Positions 35,101 to 42,546 are shown, counted from the stretch's first letter. The stretch: DNA of 64,000 nucleotides from Cytophagales bacterium (GCA_033344775.1 JAWPMT010000002.1:620001-684000), one strand, 5' to 3'. Translations and numbers: made by a program. The notes: generated by a model not told the origin, from the sequence alone.

Positions 35101-35553
35101 GGTGAACGAAGCAGTAGAAACATCAAATCCTGTGCTAAGGGCATATTCCAGCACAGCTTTACCCTGATCACCTACGGTGAACATTTTGGTCCCATCATTG
35201 CTGAATTTCACACCAAAAAGTCCTGATTCACGATCGTTAATGGAAAAGCCATCCACGTAAGTGGCGGTAGAAACATCGTAGGCGGTAGTTAGGGTATACT
35301 CATGAACCTGATCTGTGTCTGATCCGGCCATGAACATCTTCGTACCATCTCCATTGAAGGCCAGCCCCCAGGGGTTAGCATCTTGAGATTGTACAGAGAA
35401 CTCATCTGCATCTCCACTGTGTTCGTATTTGGAAATATCGTAATGAGTAATGGTAGGATTGGTGAATTCCTGCGAATGCAAGAGGTGGCCCCAACCCAGG
35501 AACAGTAGCATTAAGGCGATTGCGTACTTAGTTGGCGGTAATTTTTGTGTCAT
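29110..35553 (-). CDS. Giant secreted repeat protein with propeller-cadherin units and T9SS tail
   Basis: The product has 2147 residues from ATG 35553, which gives a compact signal peptide (KYAIALMLLFLGWGHLLHSQ); ATG 35577 is possible and a GTG at 35604 less so. Residues ~30-1409 are three complete 460-residue units, and a shortened fourth unit runs to ~1775. Each unit has five ~50-residue blades of the form FNGDGTKMF...YDVSTATF, as in a beta-propeller. Two cadherin-like domains follow in units 1-3 (DxDxNN and SFDFETTNSYSITVTATD motifs); unit 4 keeps only the first. Then come further cadherin/Ig-like domains (DPEDDELTYTV; NVNDAPT linkers). The last ~75 residues (IRIYPNPVAETLFF ... LAPGAYVIRV) are a type A T9SS sorting domain. 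It is probably a surface adhesin; ligands are unknown. Confidence 0.9.
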   Translation of the reverse strand: MTQKLPPTKYAIALMLLFLGWGHLLHSQEFTNPTITHYDISKYEHSGDADEFSVQSQDANPWGLAFNGDGTKMFMAGSDTDQVHEYTLTTAYDVSTATYVDGFSINDRESGLFGVKFSNDGTKMFTVGDQGKAVLEYALSTGFDVSTASFTRSLAMSTYDNFPTGLGFNDDGTKMFVVGNNDDRIVEFSLSTAFDLSSAAYAGAGEEFSIAGELTDPVGVTFSPDGMKMFVPGRVTSKIAEYALSTAYDVSTATFTASQTVSADVSNPTEVLFNGDGTKMLVLGRVNDAIAEYNSTASTSEVEFSEGNTAQVINVDANDGNGGATDSSVTYGLDGDDAASFSIDESGVVTFNTSPDYDTPSDTDTNNVYEFGINATANGQTENLAVNVTVRANPTDIALSNSSIAENEDAGTEVGTISATDADSQSHTFTLSGTDAASFSIDGTSLLSAASFDFETTNSYSITVTATDETGGAFSKDFTITVTDEGTPIFTNVAVVHYDISNYSHSGDADEFSVAAQDANPWGLAFNEDGTKMFMSGSDSDRVHEYTLTTAYDVSTATYVDGFSIQNRETGLFGVKFSNDGTKMFTVGDQGKAVLEYALGTSFDVSTATFTRSLLMSTYDNFPTGLGFNDDGTKMFMVGNNDNRIVEFSLSTAFNLSSATYAGATEEFNVGGELSDPVGVTFSPDGLKMFVPGRVTSKIAAYALTVAYDISTATFTASQTVTADVSNPTEVLFNGDGSKMLVLGRVNDAVAEYNSTATANAVNYSEGNTDTVLDVDANNGDNGANDTSVTYSLTGDDAAAFTISANGEIDFVTTPDYDTPGDSDMNNVYEIDVNATAGTLTTTVPLVVNVKALPSDITLSASTIAENEDTGTAIGTLSATDADSQSHTFTLSGTDAASFSIDGSSLLSAESFDFETTNSYSITVTATDETGGAFSKDFSITVTDEGTPVFTNVASAHYDISNYSHSGDTDEFSVQAQDANPWGLAFNSDGTKMFMAGSDSDQVHEYTLSTAYDVSTATYVDGISVQNRETGLFGVKFSNDGTKMFIVGDQGKSIVEYALATGYDVSTATFSSTLAMSTYDNFPTGMAFNDAGTKMYMIGNNDDRIVEFDLSTAFDLASATYAGSSEEFSVSSELTDPVGVTFNPDGTRMFVPGRVTSKIAEYALSTAYDVSTATFTASQTVSADVSNPTEVLFNGDGSKMLVLGRVNDAVAEYTSNSTTNVIDFSEGSTATVLDVDANDGDNGANDTSVTYSLSGDDAAEFAIDENGVITFATTPEYDAPVDADANNIYEININAIVGTNTTTLALTVNVRAIPTNIALSESTIAENEAIGTEIGTLSATDVDSETHTFTISGTDAESFSINGSFLLSAASFDFETTNSYSITVTATDATGGAFSKDFTITVTDEGTPVITSPVGSNFNITEYEHTGDADEFSVQAQDANPWGLAFNSDGTKMFMAGSDRDQVHEYTLATAYDVSTASYVDGFSIQDRETGLFGVKFSNDGTKMFIVGDQGKSIVEYNLATGYDVSTATFSSTLSMSTYDNFPTGMAFNNDGTKMYMIGNNDDRIVEFDLSTAFDLTSATYAGATEEFSVAGEVTDPVGVTFSPDGLKIFVPGRVTSKIVEYALTTAYDVSTASFTASQTVSADVSNPTEVLFNANGSKMLVLGRVNDAVAEYASTSEASNISYDENSSVTVADVDANDGDNGANDSSVTYSLQGDDADLFSIDATGAIMFNAAPDFENPTDANADNAYELEVFASANDLNDSVNLTINVINVNEAPIINVTLGELSILEDQESAVIVDLDSVFSDPEDDELTYTVSHDFGENVAVQLSETGVQVTPSADYNGSGTITATASDASGESVATSFTLTVTNVNDAPTVANNTPDQTVDEDATDATIGLTDIFTDIDPSDSLTLSVTSLNTQLVTASLDEFTLTLSFLANANGTSSVVATATDKDGLFVNDTITVTVNAVNDAPSFSLGQTNIEVDQDFDEAVSIAIIPNNLPSNEADQVVTYTVTSEEPNVVKASIGENAVILTALANASGMQTFTLTANDGQEVNDQFSTTFSVTVNLVLSTGTVNNGIRIYPNPVAETLFFDATNVIQVQVLTMDGKLIKKQEVRDQLDVSQLAPGAYVIRVIDGAEITTARILKRK
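30250..35466 (-). repeat. Tandem 1380-bp coding repeats (three full units and a partial fourth)
   Basis: Units begin at equivalent codons at 35466, 34086, 32706 and 31326, so the spacing is exactly 1380 bp three times, with no net insertion or deletion. The fourth unit diverges after about 1075 bp. DNA identity is uneven along the units, being nearly complete between units 1 and 3 in some stretches. Confidence 0.9.
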
Positions 35554-35619
35554 ATCAAAACGATGGTTATTTGTCATCTGCCATTCAAATTTTGATAGGA
35601 ACACCTATCCACTATTGGT

Positions 35620-35649
35620 GTAAACTTCCCAAATGGTGCTTAGAACTTC
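35620..35649 (-). promoter_or_regulatory. Candidate LytTR binding site upstream of the giant protein gene
   Basis: Read on the minus strand, GAAGTTCTA (35649-35641) and GAAGTTTAC (35628-35620) are direct repeats with a 21-bp period. LytTR regulators bind 9-bp direct repeats centred on GTT with a ~12-bp spacer, the spacing seen here. Another GTT motif, TAAGTTCGG, overlaps the stop of the adjacent LytTR gene. The repeats lie ~67-96 bp before the ATG at 35553. Match to the published consensus is partial, so this is a hypothesis. Confidence 0.35.
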
Positions 35650-35654
35650 CGAAC

Positions 35655-36404
35655 TTAGTAGTTCTGCATCAGCTGTAGGAACTCCTCCTTTTTGTCTTTG
35701 GATAAGCTGATGGTTTTTTCATTATCCATGATTATATAGCCGCCATCTTGCTGAACGTATTGTCGAAGAAATTTCAAGTTGACCAGGTAGGACCGATGCG
35801 GTTTGTAGAATTCGGAAATACCCGTCAAAGCTTCGATAAAGAACTTTAGGGGCTTGCTCACTAGTAGGGCTCCCTGATCGGTAGTCATCACATTGGTGTA
35901 CATCCTGTCTGCCTCGAAATAGAGGATGTTGTCAAATTTGACAAAGAGGATTCCATTAGAAACAGGTAGACCAATTTTTCGAACTTTTGAGGCTTCTAAG
36001 GTGGATTTTAGTTCTTTCAGGCGTTGATTGATTTGAGAATTCCCCCTCATTTCAATGGCTTTTTCTACTGCCTTGGTCACTTGCTCAGCTCGCAATGGTT
36101 TTAGGAGGTAGTCTACTGCATTCAATTGGAAGGCCTTGATGGCGTAATCACTGTAAGCTGTGGTAAAAATGATTTCAAAATTGATATGATCAGGGGCAAA
36201 AAAATCAATGAGCTGGATCCCGAGGTAGCCAGGCATTTCGATATCCAGAAAAACCAGGTCAGGGGAAAATTCAGAAATCTTCCTTACACCTTCAGGTACG
36301 TTTTCAGCTTCCTCGATTGCAGTGATTTCGGGACAGTTTTCTTCGAGTAAAATCCGAAGTAATCGTCTTGCTTTGTCTTCGTCATCAATGATAATGGCTT
36401 TCAT
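35655..36404 (-). CDS. LytTR-family response regulator
   Basis: The product has 249 residues. The receiver domain has DDED (7-10), phosphoacceptor Asp54 in FLDIEMPGY, TTAYSDYA and the KPL lysine motif. The C-terminal LytTR domain has ILYFEADRMYTNVMT and FYKPHRSYLVNLKFL, then QQDGGYIIMDN. It follows two kinase genes on the same strand (123 bp after the second) and precedes the giant secreted protein gene. It is likely served by one or both kinases. The 123-bp gap leaves room for its own promoter. Confidence 0.93.
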   Translation of the reverse strand: MKAIIIDDEDKARRLLRILLEENCPEITAIEEAENVPEGVRKISEFSPDLVFLDIEMPGYLGIQLIDFFAPDHINFEIIFTTAYSDYAIKAFQLNAVDYLLKPLRAEQVTKAVEKAIEMRGNSQINQRLKELKSTLEASKVRKIGLPVSNGILFVKFDNILYFEADRMYTNVMTTDQGALLVSKPLKFFIEALTGISEFYKPHRSYLVNLKFLRQYVQQDGGYIIMDNEKTISLSKDKKEEFLQLMQNY

Positions 36405-36527
36405 ACCTAAACTACTGGAAATTTAAGGGATGCTGTCCCGAGTGTAAAATTGATGTGAATAAATGCAATCGCGCGGTTAATCATTCGGATCAGTTTCTCA
36501 AACTGCTCTTTGGACTTCCAAAATACA

Positions 36528-38474
36528 TCAGTCATCTTCAATGGGGATACGAAGTTCAACCAATGTACCTACCGGCTGGCCAGATTCATCTTCCAGGTCG
36601 ATGATCGTTTCTTCTATTTTTTCCTGCCTGCCGTAGTTTAACAAGTCAATCCTGTTTTTACTCGCCTTATGGCCGAAAGACTGGTGGTTGGGATTTCGCA
36701 ATTGAAGGAGTTCCGTAGACTTCTTGCGACCTATGCCATTATCCTTGATGGTAACTACCAGTAAACTAGCTTCCTGATTCACTTCAATGGTCAGCCTTTT
36801 GTGCCGTGTGATATGGAGTAATCCATGTTTGAATGAATTTTCAACATAAGGTTGGATCATCAGCGAGGGGATTTCATGGTTGGTGTCGATCGGTTCATCC
36901 ACTTTGATGTCGTAAGTCAGCTTGTTTTCAAACCGCAAACTCTCCAGTTCCACATAGAGGTTCAGTGCGAACAGTTCTTCCTTGAGGGTCACTACTTTCA
37001 CCTGACTATGATGGAGATATACCCGCATCAGGTCTGCAAACTTACCCAGGTACTTACCCGCCAGGTTTTTTTCGTTGCTCATGATGTACTCCTGAATGGA
37101 GTTGAGGGCATTGAACACAAAATGAGGGTTCATTTGGGAACGCAGGGCTTTCAATTCGGAAGCGCGGTACTGTTTTTCCAGGTGCAGCCGTTTTTTAGTT
37201 TCCTGAAGTTCAACTTCAGTAACTTTTTGTTTGCCTTTCAGTTTGTTTTGATTGTAAAACATTAAACCACCACCGATCAGTAATAACCCTAAGATGCCAC
37301 CGCCTACAAGAAATGTCTTTTGCTCTTGCAACTGAAGGCGCTGAATTTCGGCCTGCTGTGAGAGGTTCTGTATTTCACGATCTTTCTCGCTGGCTTTGAA
37401 TTCTTCCAGGAAAAATTGTGTCAATCGTTCTTTTTCCAGAGATGAGGAAGAATCCTTGAGGAAGATATACCGATTGGCGGCTTGCAGCGCTTCTTCAAAA
37501 TTCCCCTGTTTTTGCAGCAATTGTTGTTTTTGATTCAGGAGTTGTAACCATCGGGGGAGGAAGGTGTGGAAATTTCGACAAATGTCCAGACCAAGATCAA
37601 GGTGAATCATGGCAGAATCCGTTTTTCCCTCTCTGATGTAAACCATGCCCAGTTTACTGTGAATGGCCGCTTCGATCCGCTTATTCGATTCTCCAGGACA
37701 AAACGTAAGTCCTTCCTTTAGATAGGCTTTGGACGAAATGATGTCCCCCTTGACCATTGAAAAATAGCCAATATTGTTTCTGGCAGAAGCTTTTTCTTTC
37801 AAGTATTTTCTTTCAGGAGTAGAAGTGGATTCGGCCAATTCTGCAGCTTTCAAGGTGTAAAGGATGGCACTGTCATAGTAGTTGCCTTCCCCGAAAACAT
37901 AACCCAGGACCAGGTAGTGGTTAATGATCGCATTTTCATAATGATGACCGATAGGGTTTTTCTGAGAAACCCGGATGGCCTTTTTTAGAGATTTGATGCC
38001 TCCGTCCACGTCACCGTCGTTGGCCAGCATCCCGCCAATGGTGTTGTAACAATCGGCGACTTCCAGGTACATCTCGGCGGAATCAAAGATTACCAAAGCT
38101 TTTTTGGCCATTTCCAATGCTGGAGCCATATCACCAGCGATGGTTTGGCTGATAGACATGTAAAAAAGCGCATGGGCAAAATCAATTTGTTTCTCTGTGT
38201 TGTTTTCTGTTCGTTTCAGGACCAGTTTCCAAAACTTAGGAAGCAATTGATCGGGAAAGTCTTCATTGTATCGTGCATAGTTGATCAATGAGTCAAGTTC
38301 CGCATCCTCGTTTTCCAGGAAGTAATTGTATAGACTATCATAAAACTGTGGGTTTCTTTCACTGATTGCCCTGGTGTCGGTGATTATGCCCAGCATGAAG
38401 CATGCTGGTAATAGGAAGAGGAGAAGGGCTTTCAATTTATTGTTCAAAGCGTATGTAGGTTTTATGATATTCAA
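36528..38474 (-). CDS. TPR-containing LytS-type histidine kinase, copy 1
   Basis: The product has 648 residues if the TTG at 38474 is used; no ATG precedes the signal segment (LKALLLFLLPACFMLGIITD), so the start is uncertain. Residues ~40-345 are helical TPR-type repeats in the periplasm (for example ALEMAKKALVIFDSAEMYLE). A coiled coil (~350-385) leads to a membrane helix (FLVGGGILGLLLIGGGLMFY) and a second cytoplasmic coil. The His_kinase domain has NPHFVFN (His451) and the HATPase has QPYVENSFKHGLLH and DNGIGRKKS. It starts 13 bp after its paralogue at 38488-40383, with which it shares long stretches of the dimerisation domain. Confidence 0.9.
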   Translation of the reverse strand: MNIIKPTYALNNKLKALLLFLLPACFMLGIITDTRAISERNPQFYDSLYNYFLENEDAELDSLINYARYNEDFPDQLLPKFWKLVLKRTENNTEKQIDFAHALFYMSISQTIAGDMAPALEMAKKALVIFDSAEMYLEVADCYNTIGGMLANDGDVDGGIKSLKKAIRVSQKNPIGHHYENAIINHYLVLGYVFGEGNYYDSAILYTLKAAELAESTSTPERKYLKEKASARNNIGYFSMVKGDIISSKAYLKEGLTFCPGESNKRIEAAIHSKLGMVYIREGKTDSAMIHLDLGLDICRNFHTFLPRWLQLLNQKQQLLQKQGNFEEALQAANRYIFLKDSSSSLEKERLTQFFLEEFKASEKDREIQNLSQQAEIQRLQLQEQKTFLVGGGILGLLLIGGGLMFYNQNKLKGKQKVTEVELQETKKRLHLEKQYRASELKALRSQMNPHFVFNALNSIQEYIMSNEKNLAGKYLGKFADLMRVYLHHSQVKVVTLKEELFALNLYVELESLRFENKLTYDIKVDEPIDTNHEIPSLMIQPYVENSFKHGLLHITRHKRLTIEVNQEASLLVVTIKDNGIGRKKSTELLQLRNPNHQSFGHKASKNRIDLLNYGRQEKIEETIIDLEDESGQPVGTLVELRIPIEDD

Positions 38475-38487
38475 AAAACAGTGGTGA

Positions 38488-40383
38488 TTAATTCAATGGA
38501 ATGTTCAATACGATCCTGGTGCCCAAAGCTTCATTATCTGATTTCAGATCGATGATGTTTTCGATGATTGGACGTTCTCGCTCCTCATTCAGTAATTCGA
38601 GCCTGCTACGTGTAGCATTTGTGGCGAAAGATCGGTGCCCCATCGCCCGGACTTTGTTGATTTTGGTTGATTCTTCACGGCCTATTCCATTGTCTTCAAT
38701 ACTATAGATGAGCTCATTCTTTTGATTGACAGAAAAACTGATGATCAGGCGCCGGTTGTCTTTTCTATGCAATAGCCCATGTTTGATTGCATTTTCTACA
38801 TAAGGTTGCCCCATTAACGATGGTATTTTTGCCTCCAGATCAAGTTGGTCATCAATGGAAAAGTTGAATTCCAATTTGTCTTCAAACCTCATCTTTTCCA
38901 GATCAAGGTACAGCCGCATGGCAGTGATCTCCTCTTCAATGCTCACTTCTTTCACCTGGCTATGGTCGAGATACACTCGCATAAGGTCGGCGAATTTACC
39001 CAGGTATTTGCCTGCTAGATTTTTCTCATTGGTCATGATGTATTCCTGTATGGAATTGAGCGCATTGAATACAAAATGAGGATTCATTTGAGAGCGGATC
39101 GCCTTCAACTCGGAGGCCCTATATTGCTTTTCAATGTCCAGTCTTTTCCTGGCTTCTTCCAACTCAATGGTTGTCAGTAGTTGTTTTTTGTTCAACTTCC
39201 GTTGGCGAACCAGTAATACGATCACTCCCGAAAGCAGGACCAACATCAGAATCGTTCCACTTAGTAGAAATTGTTGCTGTTGAAGTCGTTCATCCTTAGC
39301 TTTTGCTTCTTGTGCCATGGCCGCTAATTCTTGTTCCTTTGAGTTGGTCTCATAGCGGGATTGAATGGTAGATAAATTTGTCTGATGCCTGCTTTTCACC
39401 GTTTCTGCATATAGCTTTTGGTACTCTTCCAAAGCGGCCAGTGCTTCTTCAAAATTGCCTTGTGCTTTTAATATCCTAAATTTAAGTCTTGGAAAATCAA
39501 TGCTGCTGGCTCGGAGTTCTCCAGCTTTTTCCATGTAAAACAGAGCCGAATCATATTGTTTCAAGTCGTTGAAAGCAAATGCTTGATTAGAAATCAGGTA
39601 GTACCTGTTTTGCAAAGAGAAATTGTATTTATCGGCATAGCTAAGGGCTTCTTTCGACATCTGTAATCCTCTTTCGGTTTGACCTGACCTGATGAGTGGT
39701 GCTGCAAGTATAGAGATGGCATTGGCATAGCTGTATTCGTCGTTGGCTTCTCTCGCAATGGAAATGGCTTTTTCACCATAATAGACTGACGAATCCAGGT
39801 CCAGTGTGATCCATCCGTTGTAGACTTTACACAATTGTGTACAGGCTTTTACCCGTAAAGGGGTGTTACCATCCTCACGTGCCTTATTCATACTCGAACG
39901 AAAGAATTTTGTGCAGTTCTCAAGGTCATTGTTACCGCGCAATACATTGGCGATCTCAAGGTAGATTTCAGCTACTTTATGGTTGATGTTCTGTTGGTTG
40001 TTGATCTCTAATATGTCGTAGAATAATTCCAGGGCTTTATCACCTTCTTTCTTTTTGGCCAATATCTGGCCTTTGGCCATGAGGTAATCGATGTACCCCA
40101 ATCCAATGTTTTGGTCAACTTCGATCAGTGTTAAAATGCTATCGGCTTGTTGGAAGTGATTGAAAAGGATGAGAGATTCGACTTTTTTGAGAAGTACCTT
40201 ATTTCGAAGGGGGGTATTATCAGTTTCTTGGGCATAACCCAGCACTTGGTCCAAGATCAAATTGACCACCTGCTCATCGCGATTTTTGAGGGAATCAGCC
40301 CTGGCCAATAAGGCCTCAACCTGTATTGTCTGAGCAAATCCAAATTGGGAAAGGAAGAAAAACAGGACTGAAATCTTTTTCAT
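38488..40383 (-). CDS. TPR-containing LytS-type histidine kinase, copy 2
   Basis: The product has 631 residues from ATG 40383, with a signal peptide (MKKISVLFFFLSQFGFAQ). A TTG three codons upstream would place the start inside a -7 box. Periplasmic TPR-type helices fill residues ~20-330, then come a coiled coil, a membrane helix (FLLSGTILMLVLLSGVIVLL), and a His_kinase domain with NPHFVFN (His436) and QPYVENAIKHGLLH. It is closely related to the next gene over the dimerisation region (EKNLAGKYLGKFADLMRVYL is identical) but differs more in the sensor part, consistent with tandem duplication and separate signals. Confidence 0.92.
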   Translation of the reverse strand: MKKISVLFFFLSQFGFAQTIQVEALLARADSLKNRDEQVVNLILDQVLGYAQETDNTPLRNKVLLKKVESLILFNHFQQADSILTLIEVDQNIGLGYIDYLMAKGQILAKKKEGDKALELFYDILEINNQQNINHKVAEIYLEIANVLRGNNDLENCTKFFRSSMNKAREDGNTPLRVKACTQLCKVYNGWITLDLDSSVYYGEKAISIAREANDEYSYANAISILAAPLIRSGQTERGLQMSKEALSYADKYNFSLQNRYYLISNQAFAFNDLKQYDSALFYMEKAGELRASSIDFPRLKFRILKAQGNFEEALAALEEYQKLYAETVKSRHQTNLSTIQSRYETNSKEQELAAMAQEAKAKDERLQQQQFLLSGTILMLVLLSGVIVLLVRQRKLNKKQLLTTIELEEARKRLDIEKQYRASELKAIRSQMNPHFVFNALNSIQEYIMTNEKNLAGKYLGKFADLMRVYLDHSQVKEVSIEEEITAMRLYLDLEKMRFEDKLEFNFSIDDQLDLEAKIPSLMGQPYVENAIKHGLLHRKDNRRLIISFSVNQKNELIYSIEDNGIGREESTKINKVRAMGHRSFATNATRSRLELLNEERERPIIENIIDLKSDNEALGTRIVLNIPLN

Positions 40384-40389
40384 GAATTC

Positions 40390-40397
40390 CAAATATA
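40390..40397 (-). promoter_or_regulatory. -7 box TATATTTG directly upstream of the kinase operon
   Basis: On the minus strand TATATTTG matches TAnnTTTG exactly and is followed by only six bases (GAATTC) before ATG 40383. Transcription would start at or next to the start codon. A perfect LytTR-like half-site, TAAGTTGAT, lies ~6 bp upstream of the box; no second half-site at 21 bp was found. Confidence 0.45.
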
Positions 40398-40837
40398 AAC
40401 CATCAACTTACCAGACTTTTTTTTTGTTGCAGTATACCCGCCTTCGATTGGCTGCTGATGAATTAGGTCACAGGAATAAGATGATTAAGTATAAAAAAGA
40501 GAGCACAATACGCACCCTCTTTTCTTGTTGCTGCGGCGTTTATTGAATAGACTCTCTTACCCAAGGCTTTTGTAAGAAGAAATATTATTCCTTTTAATCC
40601 ACGTGGCGAAAATAAACGAGAGGTCACCTTTTTTGTAAGATCATCTTCCGAATGCAAGGTTTGAGTTGCTGAATGATTGCCAGCAACATACGGAGGGTTG
40701 TTCTGGTCAGGATTCTTAAGGATTTTTCGGATATAATAGCCTTTATGGTAGATTGATGCTGCAACAATGGCAGCGAAGTTGTTCCACGTCAACAGTTCAT
40801 CTTATATTACAGATCAATGTTGACCTAACGACTTACT
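40398..40837. other. Intergenic region with an unexplained minus-strand terminator
   Basis: This ~440-bp gap separates the kinase operon from a divergent sugar porter gene. A minus-strand frame of 109 codons (40463-40792) has only a TTG start and no recognisable domain, and a terminator-like hairpin lies inside its 3' end, so I do not call it a gene. A minus-strand small RNA of up to ~300 nt ending at that hairpin is possible. Confidence 0.4.
40493..40521 (-). terminator. Terminator-like hairpin on the minus strand
   Basis: On the minus strand AAGAGGGTGC and GTGCTCTCTT form a 10-bp stem with three G-T pairs and a 5-nt loop, followed by a T-run (forward 40493-40498). It lies upstream of the kinase operon, with no recognised gene in front of it. 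Confidence 0.55.
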
Positions 40838-42406
40838 ATGTCCAATCAATCGAGTAACCGACAATCCATTTTCATTGCAGCGGTCGTTTCATTAGGGGGG
40901 TTCCTTTTTGGATTCGATGCTTCTGTGATTTCCGGAGTGATTGGTTTTGTCACACCTCAAATGGACCTCAACGACATAGAAGTAGGTTGGTTGGTGAGCT
41001 CTCCGAGCGTCGCAGCCATGTTTGCAATGCTTATTGCCGGGACGATTAGTGATTATATAGGAAGAAAAAAGGTCCTCATCATCGCAGCACTATTGTATTC
41101 TATTTCTGCACTTTTCTCGGCCATTGCGCCCAGTTACGAAATCCTTATTGGTGCCAGAATGATCGGAGGAATCGGATTTGGTGCGGCGTTGGTCCTGGCG
41201 CCAATGTACATCGCGGAGATCGCTCCTCCTGAGCGACGGGGTGTGCTTGTATCTATCCAGCAGTTCAACATTGTGATCGGCTTTTCAGTGTCCTATTTTT
41301 CAAATTATGCCATGCTCAATGCGGTTGGGGATGTGTTTACGGAATTTAACGTATGGCGATGGATGCTGGGGATTGAATTTCTGCCGGCCATTTTTTATTT
41401 CATCGCCATGTTTTTTGTGCCCAGAAGCCCCAGGTGGTTATTAAGTAAGGGCAAAGAGGCAGAAGCTGAACAAGTGTTGGAACGGGTCTTTGGGAAGGAA
41501 AATGGTCTGGTAGAGAAAGAGCAGATTCTCAAAAACCTACACGAGACGGAAGCCAGTCGACCTCAGGGCTTGAGCAACTTCGGTATTCTGACCAAAAGAT
41601 TACAGGAGCTTTTCAGTCCTAAACTTCGGATCGTACTTACCGTTGCTCTGGTGATCGGTATCATTCAGCAGGTGACCGGCGTAAATGCGATCTACTTTTA
41701 TGCACCTTCTATTTTCGAGCAATCAGGAGTGGGCACCAATGCGGCCTTTGCCCAGGCGGTATTGCTGGGAGTGATCAATGTGATTTTCACTGTGGTGGCG
41801 ATGGGTACCATCGATCGATTTGGTCGAAAGCCCTTGTTACTGGTTGGCCTTGCGGGAGTTATACTGAGCATGGGTATCACGGCTTATGGTTTCGGGAAAG
41901 CAACTTATACTTTGTCTGAGGAGGCAGGCAGATCCATGAATATCACAGCTCCACAAATTACTGCGATATACGGACAGACTTTTGATAGTGACGTGAAATT
42001 CAAACGGGTGTTGAAGGAAGGCCTGGGGAATGTGAGATATGCGGAGCTGGAGGCACAATTGATCCAGCAATCAATCTCCGTCAATTCGAAATTGGTATTG
42101 TTCGGTATTCTGCTATTTGTAGCATCCTTCGCGACCTCTTTAGGTCCGGTCATGTGGGTGTTGCTTTCAGAGATATTCCCGAACAGCATTCGAGGAGTGG
42201 CCATTGCGGTCATTGGTTTCGTAAATTCCTTGTCTAGTACCCTCGTACAGTTCTTTTTCAAATGGGAACTTGCCAATCTTGGGAATGCCATTACCTTTTT
42301 GATCTTTGGAGTATTTGGCCTGATCGGTTTCCTGATCATGTGGAGGATGCTCCCTGAAACAAAAGGGAAGACCTTGGAGCAGCTGGAAGAAGAGTTGTTG
42401 CAATAG
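40838..42406 (+). CDS. MFS sugar porter
   Basis: The product has 522 residues and belongs to the sugar porter (XylE/GLUT-like) family. Diagnostic motifs are GGFLFGFDASVISG in the first helix, DYIGRKK between helices 2 and 3, PERRG after helix 4, PRSPRWLL at the central loop, the QQVTGVNAIYFYAPSIFEQ helix 7 motif, DRFGRKPLLL and the terminal PETKGKTLEQLEEEL. An unusual ~60-residue hydrophilic insertion (~370-405) occurs after helix 9. It would import hexose or pentose with protons or by facilitated diffusion. No sugar kinase or isomerase is adjacent. Confidence 0.94.
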   Translation: MSNQSSNRQSIFIAAVVSLGGFLFGFDASVISGVIGFVTPQMDLNDIEVGWLVSSPSVAAMFAMLIAGTISDYIGRKKVLIIAALLYSISALFSAIAPSYEILIGARMIGGIGFGAALVLAPMYIAEIAPPERRGVLVSIQQFNIVIGFSVSYFSNYAMLNAVGDVFTEFNVWRWMLGIEFLPAIFYFIAMFFVPRSPRWLLSKGKEAEAEQVLERVFGKENGLVEKEQILKNLHETEASRPQGLSNFGILTKRLQELFSPKLRIVLTVALVIGIIQQVTGVNAIYFYAPSIFEQSGVGTNAAFAQAVLLGVINVIFTVVAMGTIDRFGRKPLLLVGLAGVILSMGITAYGFGKATYTLSEEAGRSMNITAPQITAIYGQTFDSDVKFKRVLKEGLGNVRYAELEAQLIQQSISVNSKLVLFGILLFVASFATSLGPVMWVLLSEIFPNSIRGVAIAVIGFVNSLSSTLVQFFFKWELANLGNAITFLIFGVFGLIGFLIMWRMLPETKGKTLEQLEEELLQ

Positions 42407-42546
42407 CTTTTTTCAGTTGGAGTAATGTTTACTTGACACACCCTTTAGAGCTTCGCCACTGTTCGTGTCTTCGCCATAACCATCATCTTTAGAATCTTCA
42501 TAGGATTAAAAGACATACATCACAAGAATAAAGATGAATTTGGATT

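Noticed and set aside
30250-35466. Regular direct repeats considered as a CRISPR array
   Set aside because: Units are 1380 bp long, fully coding and in frame; there are no short repeats with unique spacers and no cas genes.
40463-40792. Minus-strand open frame of 109 codons
   Set aside because: Only a TTG start, no recognisable domain, and a terminator-like hairpin lies inside its 3' end.
41905-42441. Minus-strand open frame of 178 codons over the sugar porter end
   Set aside because: Antisense of the conserved C-terminal PETKGK region of the porter.
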